Source: UMGS1370 sp046957575
GTDB lineage: Bacteria > Bacillota > Clostridia > Lachnospirales > Lachnospiraceae
DNA length: 64,000 nt
Assembly (NCBI GenBank): GCA_046957575.1
Contig: JBKUOG010000002.1
Location: 142,196-206,195, forward strand
Direction: 5' to 3'
Shown here: piece after piece, positions 1-8,763 of the stretch
How the letters are laid out: every line of letters begins with the position of its first letter
How positions within the stretch are numbered: position 1 is the first letter of the stretch
Notes under the pieces: generated by a model
What the model saw: only the letters and a program-made list of their open reading frames with translations
Databases searched by the model: none
What the model was told of the DNA's origin: nothing
Made by a program: the position numbers and the translations under genes

Positions 1-285
1 CTTTTTGTAAATGGAGCTGATTTCCCCGGTAACCACAAAATGCGTGTCTTTGACATCAGCTGTCTGAGTTTCCATAGAAAATTCTTTTTTTAGCTGATAG
101 AGGCCGTTTCCTTCCGGAACCAGCTTTTCTTCCAGCTCTTTTCTCCACGCCGGATGAGTAAAATCTCCGGTTCCCACAAGCTGGATTCCCTTTTTTCTGG
201 CCCAAAGATCCAAATATTTTGGCGTACAGTCTTTGCTGGTAGCCCTGGAATATCTGGAATGAATATGCAAATCTCCTATATACAT
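1..285 (-). CDS. PHP-domain protein, endonuclease Q-like (partial, N-terminal 95 residues)
   Basis: The reading frame starts at the ATG at 285 and runs off the left edge, so only the N-terminus is visible. It begins MYIGDLHIHSRYSRATSKD; the H-x-H pair near residues 7-9 is the first metal-binding motif of the PHP phosphoesterase fold. The arrangement DLHIHS, then TGDFTHPAW and TGEISSIY, matches the PHP proteins annotated as endonuclease Q or UvrD-associated (TIGR00375-like), which cut DNA at deaminated bases. That function is inferred from the N-terminus only; a different PHP enzyme is possible. The start codon lies two bases before the yaaA stop on the same strand, so the two are probably co-transcribed. 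Confidence 0.7.
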   Translation of the reverse strand, partial: MYIGDLHIHSRYSRATSKDCTPKYLDLWARKKGIQLVGTGDFTHPAWRKELEEKLVPEGNGLYQLKKEFSMETQTADVKDTHFVVTGEISSIYKK

Positions 286-287
286 GG

Positions 288-1064
288 TCACCCTTCTTTT
301 TTGATAAATGTGTAAATTCCTGTCTCATTATCTGAGTCTTCTTCTGAATAAGAAAATCCCAGTCGGTCAAAGCTTTTAACGCCTTCCGGATCCTGAATCT
401 GATTTTCCGCCAGAAACCGCACCATTTCTCCCCGCGCCATTTTCGCCATGGTCGCCTTCTGACGCACCTTATTGTCTTTCTTTTCCCCAAATACGCAGGT
501 AATCATCTTTGTCGGCGGCTTTACATAATCTTCCACACATTTGGAATATTCTTTGGATGCCAGATTTAAAATCACAGGACTGCTTCCCTCTTCTGCCGTC
601 AGGCTGTCATACAGCTGGCTTCCCCAAAACTGATACAAATCCTTCCAACTTTCTGTGCAAAGTCTGGACTGCATCTCCAGACGGTAAGGCACAATTCCGT
701 CAAGAGGCGCCAGCACTCCATAAAATCCTGACAGAATCCGCAGGTGGTTCTGCACATACTTCCAGGATTTCGCTTCAAAGGTCATAGGCGACATATACTG
801 ATACTGGATTCCCTCATAGGCCATAAGAGCCGGAGTAAGGGCGGCCAATTGTTTCTCGTCTAGATTCATTTGCAAAAACCTGTCATAGTTGAGTCTTGCC
901 AGTTTATCATTGCACTGCCACACGTTTTTAGCCTGCTCATAAGTAAGACTTTTCATAGTTTCCAGCAAAATCCTGCTTTTATTCAAAAACTTCGGCAACT
1001 CGTTTGGAGAAAAGAAATCCGTATTTTCATTCATTTTCTTTGCAGGCGAAATAATAATCTTCAT
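288..1064 (-). CDS. yaaA: Peroxide stress protein YaaA (DUF328)
   Basis: A 258-residue protein beginning MKIIISPAKKM, the signature N-terminus of the YaaA/DUF328 family, with full family length. In Escherichia coli YaaA limits free iron and Fenton damage during hydrogen peroxide stress; the fold binds DNA. Here it lies directly downstream of the thiol peroxidase gene bcp (7-bp gap) on the same strand, so the two oxidative-stress functions are probably one transcription unit that continues into the PHP-domain gene. Cytosolic; no signal peptide or membrane segment. Identification is secure from the N-terminal motif and the overall length; the role in this anaerobe is inferred from the family. 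Confidence 0.93.
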   Translation of the reverse strand: MKIIISPAKKMNENTDFFSPNELPKFLNKSRILLETMKSLTYEQAKNVWQCNDKLARLNYDRFLQMNLDEKQLAALTPALMAYEGIQYQYMSPMTFEAKSWKYVQNHLRILSGFYGVLAPLDGIVPYRLEMQSRLCTESWKDLYQFWGSQLYDSLTAEEGSSPVILNLASKEYSKCVEDYVKPPTKMITCVFGEKKDNKVRQKATMAKMARGEMVRFLAENQIQDPEGVKSFDRLGFSYSEEDSDNETGIYTFIKKEG

Positions 1065-1071
1065 AAGCTGC

Positions 1072-1524
1072 CTATAAGCGCTCCAGCATCTGGGCCGGAT
1101 TTTCCTTTGCTTTTACTTTTCCAAAGACTTCCTGTATCACGCCTTCTTCATCAATCAAATAGGTAGTCCGAACCACTCCCATGGTCTTTTTCCCATACAT
1201 GTTTTTTTCTTTCCACACATCATAAGCCTGGATCACCTGAAGTTCCGGATCTGAAAGCAGGGTAAATGGAAGATTGTATTTTTCCTGAAATTTCTTGTGA
1301 GATGCCACGCTGTCTTTGCTGACTCCTAACACAACCGCATCTTTTTCCTGAAACTGGGGATACAGTTCTCCAAATCCGCAGGCCTGAGCAGTGCACCCTG
1401 GCGTATTGTCTTTTGGATAAAAATATAAAATCACCTTTTTCCCTTTAAAATCTTCTAAACTCACCTGGTTTCCATCCTGATCGGGAAGGCAAAACTTTGG
1501 TGCTTTTACTCCTGTCTCTAACAT
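1072..1524 (-). CDS. bcp: Thioredoxin-dependent thiol peroxidase, BCP/PrxQ type
   Basis: A 150-residue peroxiredoxin of the BCP/PrxQ class that reduces hydrogen and organic peroxides with thioredoxin as electron donor. The active-site segment TPGCTAQACG has Cys44 (peroxidatic) and Cys49 (resolving), the five-residue spacing typical of atypical 2-Cys BCP enzymes. The ATG at 1524 is chosen because GGAGG sits eight bases upstream; a TTG two codons earlier would overlap the LCP gene and has no spacing advantage. The gene follows the LCP gene with its start just inside that gene's stop region and precedes yaaA. Confidence 0.95.
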   Translation of the reverse strand: MLETGVKAPKFCLPDQDGNQVSLEDFKGKKVILYFYPKDNTPGCTAQACGFGELYPQFQEKDAVVLGVSKDSVASHKKFQEKYNLPFTLLSDPELQVIQAYDVWKEKNMYGKKTMGVVRTTYLIDEEGVIQEVFGKVKAKENPAQMLERL

Positions 1525-1526
1525 AA

Positions 1527-2843
1527 TCAATTCCTCCTCTTTGGTTTTTTTATTCTGCCCGAAGGCGTCTCAAACAGTTCTGCCGCAGTCGGGTCAAAGC
1601 TTTCTGTGGCATAGGTTTCTGCGGCATCCGTTTCTGTGACGTGAGTTTCTGTGGCGTGAGTTTCTTTTTCTTTGCTCTGCTGCCTTTTCTTCTCCACTGC
1701 CCGGCTGATTTCCTTTACCTGCTCTGAAACATGATATTCCACATTTTCATATAGAAAATCATGGAGTTTTCTCACATTGTCCTCTAAGTCCAGAGGAAAT
1801 ACATAATCAATGGAATGGTTGTTTTCCCGGATCCGTCTGGTTTCCAGCTCAAAGGGAAAGCCGGCTGCTGCCTCTAAATAGTATTTTTTTAAGTCGGCAG
1901 CCATGGGAAGCAGATCGCTTATCTCAAGGCTGGTAGATACCTGAGGCAGCACTCCGCCAACCAGATTGGTCAGCGTGGCTAAATCCGCCTGCTTTCCTTT
2001 TTCAAGCACCTTTTCCACCACTTCTCTCTGCCTTTCAGTTCTCTGAAAATCCGTATCCATCTTCCGCAGTCTTGCATAGGCCACTGCCTGTACACCGTCT
2101 AAATGGTTAGGCCCCGGCGCTTTTAACTGATGGGAACCGACGCCGCTTCCCTCTACTGTACTGGTAATATACGAATTGATGTACGCAAACTCTGCCTGAC
2201 TGAGATCCACCTCAATTCCTCCCAAAAGATTGATTGCATCTGCAGCAGCTTTCCAGTTGATTGCAACGTAATCATCAATTTCAAGATCCAGATTTTCATT
2301 AAGCGCTTTTACTGCCTGGTAAGTCCCGCCTCTGGCGTAGGCTTCGTTTATCTTCTTATAAGGATTTTGCTCTCCCACCTTCATGCAGGTGTCCCGGTAA
2401 ATAGATACCGCTCTTACAGCCCCTGTCCTCTGGTTTAAATTACAGAGCATAATCACATCCGCATTAGCGCCTTTTCCCAGACTGCCGTCTGCCGAATCCA
2501 CGCCAAACACTGCAATCGTCCAGTTTTCCCTCATAATTTCTCTGGTCTCATTGGTAATATGGGGATTTTCCAGTTCCTTTATGGGGAATGGAAAATCCTG
2601 CTGCCCTTTTTTTAAGGAAGCATATGCCCACAGAAAACTTCCGGTAAAAAGAGCTGCTGTAATTGTTAAAATGGCAAGAAAGAGGTACTTCACCTTCTGG
2701 CGTTTTTTTCCTTTCGGCGGTTTCCTCCTTCTTTTGTATCTGGAATCATATCCTCCCTCCCGATGGATTTTTACCTGATTTTCTCTGGTGTGTTCCAAAC
2801 CACTAGGCTTTCTCTTTGAGGTGTGATATGTTTCCTGCCTCAT
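1527..2843 (-). CDS. LytR-CpsA-Psr (LCP) family cell wall polymer ligase
   Basis: A 438-residue membrane-anchored protein. The N-terminal ~50 residues are strongly basic (RRKPPKGKKRQK), followed by one transmembrane segment at about 52-74 and an extracellular LCP domain. Visible LCP motifs include DSADGSLGKGANADVIML and VSIYRDTC, which hold the conserved Asp and Arg residues that bind the lipid pyrophosphate. LCP enzymes transfer teichoic acids or capsule from undecaprenyl carriers to peptidoglycan. The C-terminal ~55 residues are low-complexity with a repeating ATETHVTET pattern, probably a disordered tail. It sits next to two peptidoglycan enzymes, which fits a cell-envelope role. The exact polymer cannot be told. 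Confidence 0.9.
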   Translation of the reverse strand: MRQETYHTSKRKPSGLEHTRENQVKIHREGGYDSRYKRRRKPPKGKKRQKVKYLFLAILTITAALFTGSFLWAYASLKKGQQDFPFPIKELENPHITNETREIMRENWTIAVFGVDSADGSLGKGANADVIMLCNLNQRTGAVRAVSIYRDTCMKVGEQNPYKKINEAYARGGTYQAVKALNENLDLEIDDYVAINWKAAADAINLLGGIEVDLSQAEFAYINSYITSTVEGSGVGSHQLKAPGPNHLDGVQAVAYARLRKMDTDFQRTERQREVVEKVLEKGKQADLATLTNLVGGVLPQVSTSLEISDLLPMAADLKKYYLEAAAGFPFELETRRIRENNHSIDYVFPLDLEDNVRKLHDFLYENVEYHVSEQVKEISRAVEKKRQQSKEKETHATETHVTETDAAETYATESFDPTAAELFETPSGRIKKPKRRN

Positions 2844-2849
2844 ATTTGA

Positions 2850-4322
2850 TTATCCTTTTTCTTTCTTCTTTTTTTCCTGCCGCTCTTTTAAAAGCTGATC
2901 AAATTCTTCCATGGAAATGCCGGATTCCTGAAGCCTGCGCCTGCGCTCCTGAAGTCTGGCCTGTCTTGCCTGTTTTTCTTTTTTTGCCTGATCCATCCGA
3001 AACCAGATAAATCCTCCGATTGCAGCAGCAAGCGCCAGAATGCCGATACCTGCAAATACCCACTGAGACAAAACGCGGATATTTCCCTGTCCGGATGTTT
3101 CTTCCTCTTTTGGCATCTGGGTTTCTGCCGGTTTCGTTTCGGGAATTTCCTCCTGTTTTACCTTCACATATGCATTTCCTACTGGTCTCCCTTCATAGGT
3201 ATAATCCAGACGGGCAATCGCTCCTTCCGGCGCGTCTGCTGACAGATCCGTTGAAATCGTCCGGTCTGCATCTGCAAATACTGCGCCCTTTGGCACTGTA
3301 ATGCGCCCGGTCTCCTCTATCTCAACAGCCGCCCCCTCTTCCACAACTGCTCCTGCGCTCTTTATTTCCTCAATCAAACCGGCTAAATCGGTTTCTTCCT
3401 TTGACGGATTCAGGTTGATAAATCCGTCAAAGGCATAGTCCAAAAGCTGTCTGGTATCTGTATAAGTGGTATAGTGCTCCGGTTTGCTTCCCTTTAAAAT
3501 CACTACAATCAAAGTTCTGCCGTCCCGCTCTGCAACAGTAGCCAGCGTATTTCCGGCTAAGGTGGTAAAACCGGTTTTTCCTCCTTTTACGTCCAGATCG
3601 TAGTATCTGCTCCAGTCTTCCAGCATCATCTTATGTTCCTGACGGACGGTCAGCCCCTCCGGATCGTTAACTGTAGGCGGAAGCTTGTAGGACAGCTGGG
3701 ATTCAATCTCCCGAAATTCTTCCAGTTCCCAGGCTGCCTGAACAATCAATGCAAAATCTCTTGCAGTTGTATAATGCTCCGGATCGTTTAGTCCGCTTGG
3801 ATTTTTAAAATTGGTGTTCTCACAGCCCAGTTCCCTGGCCCGCTTTGTCATCAGTTCTGCAAATGCCTCTCTGCTTCCGGACACATGCTCTGCCAGAGCA
3901 TTGGCGGCTTCATTGGCAGATTTTAACATCATGGCATAGAGACAGTCCTTTACGGTCATCTGCTCCCCTTCATCAATCCCTGCATTGGTGCTTCCGGATT
4001 CTACATTGTACACTGCATCATGGGAAAATGTAACCGTCTCATCCAAAGAGCAGTTTTCCAAAACTAAAAGGGCAGTCATAATTTTCGTAATGCTGGCCGG
4101 ATAGAATTGTTCTTTGCTGTTTTTTCCATATATGACAGCTCCTGACTGGGCGTCCATTACAATTCCGGCCTCTGATTCCAGCACTACATTGGAATCATCG
4201 GTCCATACCGGCGCAGCAAACGCTGTATTTCCTGCCAGGATAGATAATATCAGGGACATTATCCATAGTTTTCTGATTCGCTTTTTTATAGTCATTGGCT
4301 TGTCTTTCCATTTCTTAACCAT
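2850..4322 (-). CDS. D-alanyl-D-alanine carboxypeptidase (DacF/PBP5-type)
   Basis: A 490-residue low-molecular-weight penicillin-binding protein that trims the terminal D-Ala of peptidoglycan stem peptides. A signal peptide (about residues 12-37, ending TAFAA) precedes the S11 peptidase domain. All three catalytic motifs are present: SITK (Ser77-Lys80), SAN in LKSANEAAN, and KTG in KGGKTGFTTLAG. A PBP5-like C-terminal beta domain follows, then a transmembrane helix (about 418-440) and a basic, Arg/Lys-rich cytoplasmic coiled tail. The C-terminal helix and long charged tail differ from the amphipathic anchor of classical PBP5. The start at 4322 is the longest option; the ATG nine codons later is also possible. 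Confidence 0.93.
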   Translation of the reverse strand: MVKKWKDKPMTIKKRIRKLWIMSLILSILAGNTAFAAPVWTDDSNVVLESEAGIVMDAQSGAVIYGKNSKEQFYPASITKIMTALLVLENCSLDETVTFSHDAVYNVESGSTNAGIDEGEQMTVKDCLYAMMLKSANEAANALAEHVSGSREAFAELMTKRARELGCENTNFKNPSGLNDPEHYTTARDFALIVQAAWELEEFREIESQLSYKLPPTVNDPEGLTVRQEHKMMLEDWSRYYDLDVKGGKTGFTTLAGNTLATVAERDGRTLIVVILKGSKPEHYTTYTDTRQLLDYAFDGFINLNPSKEETDLAGLIEEIKSAGAVVEEGAAVEIEETGRITVPKGAVFADADRTISTDLSADAPEGAIARLDYTYEGRPVGNAYVKVKQEEIPETKPAETQMPKEEETSGQGNIRVLSQWVFAGIGILALAAAIGGFIWFRMDQAKKEKQARQARLQERRRRLQESGISMEEFDQLLKERQEKKKKEKG

Positions 4323-4340
4323 TTTCGTATTATCTGTTCT

Positions 4341-6122
4341 CTAACTTTCTTGCTGCAGGTTATCCGGCACAGCCGGAGCCGTCACTCCCGGCCCTATCTC
4401 GCTGCTTTCTTTCCCCTGTTGGAAGCTGCTGCTTTCATCCACCGGAATCACAACGGAACTGTTTGCACCGGCTGAAGGAGCAGGGGGCGGCGCTGGAAGA
4501 GTCTCAGACGGTGCCGGAGTCCAAGGTCCTGGCTGGCTGCCTGGATCTGCTGGCGTAATCACAGGAATAGATTCCCCTTTTCCCGGAGCTGGCAAGGTCG
4601 GCTGGGTATCCGGCGGCACCTGGGGTTTGGTAACGGGTGGCTGCGGCTCTGCTGCAGACGCCTGCGGTTTTTTAGCTGGCGTCTGGGGTTTTGATGCTTT
4701 CCCAAAACTGTCTGATGTCTTTTTGCTCTGAGTTCCCTCCAGATTATAGCAGATTACCGGAACATTGGTATATACCCGTTCATACAGATCCTTTGCCTTA
4801 TCATAAGGCATATTGATGCAGCCATGGGAGCCGTTAGTCTTATAAATGGAGCCTCCAAAGCTGGAACGCCAGCTGGCATCATGAAAACCGATTCCGCCAT
4901 TAAACGGCATCCAGAAATCTACAGGACTGGCATACCCCTCTCCCTTCAGCACTGCATCCTGCTGCTTGTAGGTCAGGCCGAAGATACCCGGAGGTGTTGT
5001 GTAGTTTTTCTTCACATTGCCTGAAACAAAATCTGACTCCAACACCTTTTTGCCGTCCTGATAGAAAAACATGTGCTGAGCAGTCAAATTGACCTCTGCA
5101 TACGTATCCCCGTAATCATTGCCATTGTAAGAAGCCGCTTTCTGCTCATAGACCGGCTCCCTGGTCTGGCTGTCCCCTTCTTCCAAAATCCGCATCAACT
5201 GGGCGGCCTCTTCTGTCTCATTAATCTTCCAGCCATAACTTCCGCTTACCTTTACAGTTGGACCATAGCTGGTCTGAAAATATCGGCTGGTATATGCTGT
5301 ATTATATTTGGACGCCAGATCTGACACATACCCGGCCACATCTTCCGGACGGAAAAATACAGACCCGTCTTCTCCGGTTTCTATCCACTGATGGAGCGTA
5401 TCTCCGTCTAAAATCTCCTGCCTGTCCCCAAACTGGTAAGTGACCACTGTCTGAACCAGACGGTTTTTCTCTGCACAGAGTTCATTTAGTTTCTCATCCT
5501 CCGCTGCAATCTCCGGCTTAAGATAGCACCCTGCCTCTACCAAATCAACCTGCGTTTCTTTTGCCAAAACTGCATCCCGGATGATCTTTTCCGCCTTTTC
5601 TTCATCCAGTTTTTCCCCCTGTACTTCCGGAATAATCTCATATCCCTTTTGAGGAATATACGGAGAAATCCTGGCATCTTCCGGTTCTGTCTGATATTCC
5701 GGTTTAAAGCAGGTCAGGTTTTTGATTGCTTCTTGTAAAAGTTCTTCTTCAAAAACAGCAGCGGCGGGAATGGTATACGTCTGCGGAAACACCCATCCCT
5801 TTCCCCAGGCATACGGGCTCTGCTGCTTTACAATCTCTTTTAAATCCTCTGCTGTCTCAGCCTTAAGGCCGATGTCTTCGCCTTTGATACGTTCTCTTCC
5901 GCCCCGGCTTATCACCGCCAGTTCATATTCTGACAGTTCCTGGGAAATGCGGATAGCTGCTTCTTTTGGCGTAAGTCCCTCTACCTCTATGCCGTTTACG
6001 GCTGTATTCGGAAAAAAACGTTCCTCATAATACCTGGCTTTTACAAAGTAAAAAGAACCAGTTCCAAAAAGAAGTGCTGCTGCCATACAGCTAATGCCTA
6101 TGGTCAAATTCTCCTTTTTCAC
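4341..6122 (-). CDS. L,D-transpeptidase with peptidoglycan-binding-like domains
   Basis: A 593-residue envelope protein. An N-terminal membrane anchor (about 7-27) is followed by a region typical of PG_binding_4 domains (about 40-330), then a YkuD L,D-transpeptidase domain (about 340-465) with the catalytic motif GSHGCINMP (His-Gly-Cys). The last ~120 residues are a Pro/Gln/Ser/Ala-rich low-complexity tail, probably a wall-spanning spacer. Such enzymes form 3-3 peptidoglycan cross-links that penicillins block poorly. It lies immediately upstream of the D,D-carboxypeptidase gene on the same strand; that enzyme makes the tetrapeptides that L,D-transpeptidases use, so the pairing is functionally sensible. 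Confidence 0.92.
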   Translation of the reverse strand: MKKENLTIGISCMAAALLFGTGSFYFVKARYYEERFFPNTAVNGIEVEGLTPKEAAIRISQELSEYELAVISRGGRERIKGEDIGLKAETAEDLKEIVKQQSPYAWGKGWVFPQTYTIPAAAVFEEELLQEAIKNLTCFKPEYQTEPEDARISPYIPQKGYEIIPEVQGEKLDEEKAEKIIRDAVLAKETQVDLVEAGCYLKPEIAAEDEKLNELCAEKNRLVQTVVTYQFGDRQEILDGDTLHQWIETGEDGSVFFRPEDVAGYVSDLASKYNTAYTSRYFQTSYGPTVKVSGSYGWKINETEEAAQLMRILEEGDSQTREPVYEQKAASYNGNDYGDTYAEVNLTAQHMFFYQDGKKVLESDFVSGNVKKNYTTPPGIFGLTYKQQDAVLKGEGYASPVDFWMPFNGGIGFHDASWRSSFGGSIYKTNGSHGCINMPYDKAKDLYERVYTNVPVICYNLEGTQSKKTSDSFGKASKPQTPAKKPQASAAEPQPPVTKPQVPPDTQPTLPAPGKGESIPVITPADPGSQPGPWTPAPSETLPAPPPAPSAGANSSVVIPVDESSSFQQGKESSEIGPGVTAPAVPDNLQQES

Positions 6123-6229
6123 TTCACACCCCTTATAAAACTTGTTTTAGCCTGCCTACATTCTACCATGTATCCGGATCGGCTATCAATACATTTCTCA
6201 AAATTGTAAGAAGATACATGGCTGAACTG

Positions 6230-7576
6230 TTATAAACTTCCGTCTTCTATTTTTTTAATGAGACGGATGTACACAATTCCTGATACAACTGCTGAGATCA
6301 AATCCGAAATCGGCTCTGTATAAAAAACATTGGTAATATCAAACCACACCGGAATTAAAAATACTCCTGCAAAATAGATTAATTTGCGGAATGTGGACAG
6401 AGAAATAGCTACCTTTGCGATTCCCATCCCTGTAAATCCGTCCACTACGGTATACTGAACGGCCAGAGGGATAATCATCAGGGAATAAATGCGAATGGCT
6501 CTCACTGTCATCTGAATATACTCCGGATCTCTGGTAAAAATCAATGTAAAATACTGGGGCAGAAACTGGGCTGCCACAAACATAATGGAGGTAAATGCCA
6601 ATGCCAGAATCAAAATGTGCTTCTGAGCTTTTTTGATCCGATCCGGTCTTTTTGCCCCGTAATTATAACCTAAAATTGTCTGGGTTCCCCCGGTTATGCC
6701 AGACAGGGGCATGGTTACAATCAGCATAAAGCTCTGCAGAATGGTGTTGCAGGTTAAAAGCATGTCCCCCTGCCCTGCACCGCCATATTTTTGAATAGTG
6801 GCATTTAAAGAAATAATTAAAATATTGTCAAAGGCAACGATGAGAAACGGCGTCAGGCCCAGCAGCAGCACCTGTCCCATTACTTTTAAGTCATAACCGC
6901 CGAATGTAATCCGGATCATGGGACGGCTGCTAAATAAAAAGCACAGCACATATATGCAGGAAGCCATCTGGGAAATCACTGTAGCAAGAGCCGCACCGGA
7001 TACTCCCATATCAAACACAAAAATAAACACCGGATCCAGCAAAATATTGAGCACTGCACCTAAAAGAACGGATTTCATCCCCACCTTTGCAAATCCCTGG
7101 CAGATAATAAACTGGTTCATACCCGTAGATAAAAGGGCAAATATGGTTCCTGTCAGATAAATGGTAATATACTCATTTGCATAGGGAAATACTGTCTCGC
7201 TGGCTCCAAACCATGTCAGCAGATGATTTTTCATTGCCAGAGACAAAATGGTGATGAGAATGGACATAACGCCCAGCAGCAAAAAGCAGTTGGCCAAAAT
7301 CTCCTTTGCCTTTTTCTCGTTTTTCTGCCCCAGTCGGATGCTTAAAAGCGGAGAACCGCCGATTCCCACCCAAAATGCAACCGAAGAAATCATGGTAACA
7401 ATCGGGCCGCAGATTCCGACGCCAGCCAGGGCAATGTCTCCGATCCCCTCAATATTTCCAATGTACATCCTGTCTACGATGCTGTAAAACACGCTGACAA
7501 ATTGAGCCAGCATGGACGGAAATGCCAGCCGCCATACCAGCCCTTTTATCTGATCGGTATCTAAATTATTTTCCAT
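6230..7576 (-). CDS. MATE family efflux transporter
   Basis: A 448-residue polytopic membrane protein of the multidrug and toxic-compound extrusion family, with about twelve hydrophobic segments and the MATE-typical N-terminus (IKGLVWRLAFPSMLAQFVSVFYSIVDRMYIG). These exporters move cationic drugs or metabolites out using a sodium or proton gradient. The ATG at 7576 is preferred over the upstream in-frame start at 7612 because AGAGGAAG lies at good spacing before it. The start overlaps the end of the AI-2E permease gene by 11 bp, so the pair is translationally coupled. The substrate cannot be predicted. Confidence 0.92.
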   Translation of the reverse strand: MENNLDTDQIKGLVWRLAFPSMLAQFVSVFYSIVDRMYIGNIEGIGDIALAGVGICGPIVTMISSVAFWVGIGGSPLLSIRLGQKNEKKAKEILANCFLLLGVMSILITILSLAMKNHLLTWFGASETVFPYANEYITIYLTGTIFALLSTGMNQFIICQGFAKVGMKSVLLGAVLNILLDPVFIFVFDMGVSGAALATVISQMASCIYVLCFLFSSRPMIRITFGGYDLKVMGQVLLLGLTPFLIVAFDNILIISLNATIQKYGGAGQGDMLLTCNTILQSFMLIVTMPLSGITGGTQTILGYNYGAKRPDRIKKAQKHILILALAFTSIMFVAAQFLPQYFTLIFTRDPEYIQMTVRAIRIYSLMIIPLAVQYTVVDGFTGMGIAKVAISLSTFRKLIYFAGVFLIPVWFDITNVFYTEPISDLISAVVSGIVYIRLIKKIEDGSL

Positions 7577-8726
7577 TTGTCTGGTCTTCCTCTCGTCTCT
7601 TTCTAAATTCATCTATATCATGTACGAAAATCTTCAGATTGTCAATCATTGAATCGTAAATTCCATACTTATACAGATTTAAAAATACCAGGCCGACAGG
7701 CACTGCCAGAATCATTCCTCCCAGACCGCTTACTTTAAAGCCAATGTACAAAAATACCAGTGTCATAAGCGGCGGAAGTCCCATGGAATCCCCTACTATT
7801 TTAGGCTGAATTGCCTGCCGGATAAACTGACTTAGAATATAAAGGAGGATTAAACCGCCTGCCATATAGTATTCTCCTGACAGCAGTTTAATCAGCCCCC
7901 AGGGAATCAGCACTGTCCCTGTTCCGAATACCGGAAGAAAGTCCAGCAAAGAAATCAGCAGCGCCAGCAAAAAGCTGTATGGAACCTGAAGCACTAAAAA
8001 TCCGGCTGTCAGAACCCCGGCTACCACAAACATAATGCGGAACTGCGCCATAAAATACCCGCCTATCAGGTGAAGCGCATCCTGACGCATATGACTCATA
8101 TGCCTTTTTCCGCTTTCCGGCATGTACTGTCTCCAGACATTTAAAATCGTCTCCCGCTCTGCTATAAAAAAGTAGGACGACAAAATAATGACAACGGTAT
8201 TGACTAACAGGCTGGAGAGACTCTTGGCCACACTTCCTGCTGCTTCTACAGTAGGAGTCGCCATATTCTGAAGCAGTACTCCAATATACGTGTCCAGATT
8301 ATCAGCTGCCTCCCGCAGTTTTACACCAAACTGATCCGGCAAAAATGCAAACATACTGTCCAGTTGGCTGCCAATCTCTCTCACCTCTGCCTGAAATGCT
8401 TCCCAAAGCTGCGGCAGGGCATGAAAAAGTCCAGATGCTTCTGAAAACAGTTTGCTTAGCAGCAGATATATTGCCCCAATAATCAGAGCCAGCACTGCGA
8501 TTACCACCAGTACCGATCCATGTTTGCGCACCACTTTCAGTCTGCTTTCCAAAAATCGAACCACTGGATTGGCAATCATGGCAATAATCCAGCCCACTAC
8601 AAACGGCATAAAAAACCGAAGCGCTTTCGGCAGAAACATACAGACCAGAAGCGTTCCTCCGGCAGGGATTAAAATATTTAACAAGACCCGCGCATAGTGG
8701 GCTGCACTTTTATTTTCCTCATTCAT
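7566..8726 (-). CDS. AI-2E family transporter (UPF0118)
   Basis: A 386-residue integral membrane protein with two N-terminal helices, a soluble amphipathic middle section and five or six C-terminal helices, including the conserved DFLPVFGTG segment of the AI-2E/PerM family. Members include the E. coli exporter TqsA (autoinducer-2) and Na+/H+ antiporter-like proteins, so the substrate is open. The ATG at 8726 follows AGGTGATGAG; the longer open frame to 8867 would overlap the aminotransferase gene and lacks a good ribosome binding site. Translationally coupled to the downstream MATE gene. Confidence 0.9.
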   Translation of the reverse strand: MNEENKSAAHYARVLLNILIPAGGTLLVCMFLPKALRFFMPFVVGWIIAMIANPVVRFLESRLKVVRKHGSVLVVIAVLALIIGAIYLLLSKLFSEASGLFHALPQLWEAFQAEVREIGSQLDSMFAFLPDQFGVKLREAADNLDTYIGVLLQNMATPTVEAAGSVAKSLSSLLVNTVVIILSSYFFIAERETILNVWRQYMPESGKRHMSHMRQDALHLIGGYFMAQFRIMFVVAGVLTAGFLVLQVPYSFLLALLISLLDFLPVFGTGTVLIPWGLIKLLSGEYYMAGGLILLYILSQFIRQAIQPKIVGDSMGLPPLMTLVFLYIGFKVSGLGGMILAVPVGLVFLNLYKYGIYDSMIDNLKIFVHDIDEFRKRREEDQTNGK

Positions 8727-8763
8727 CTCATCACCTGCTTTTATTTCAATACCAATTACCTTT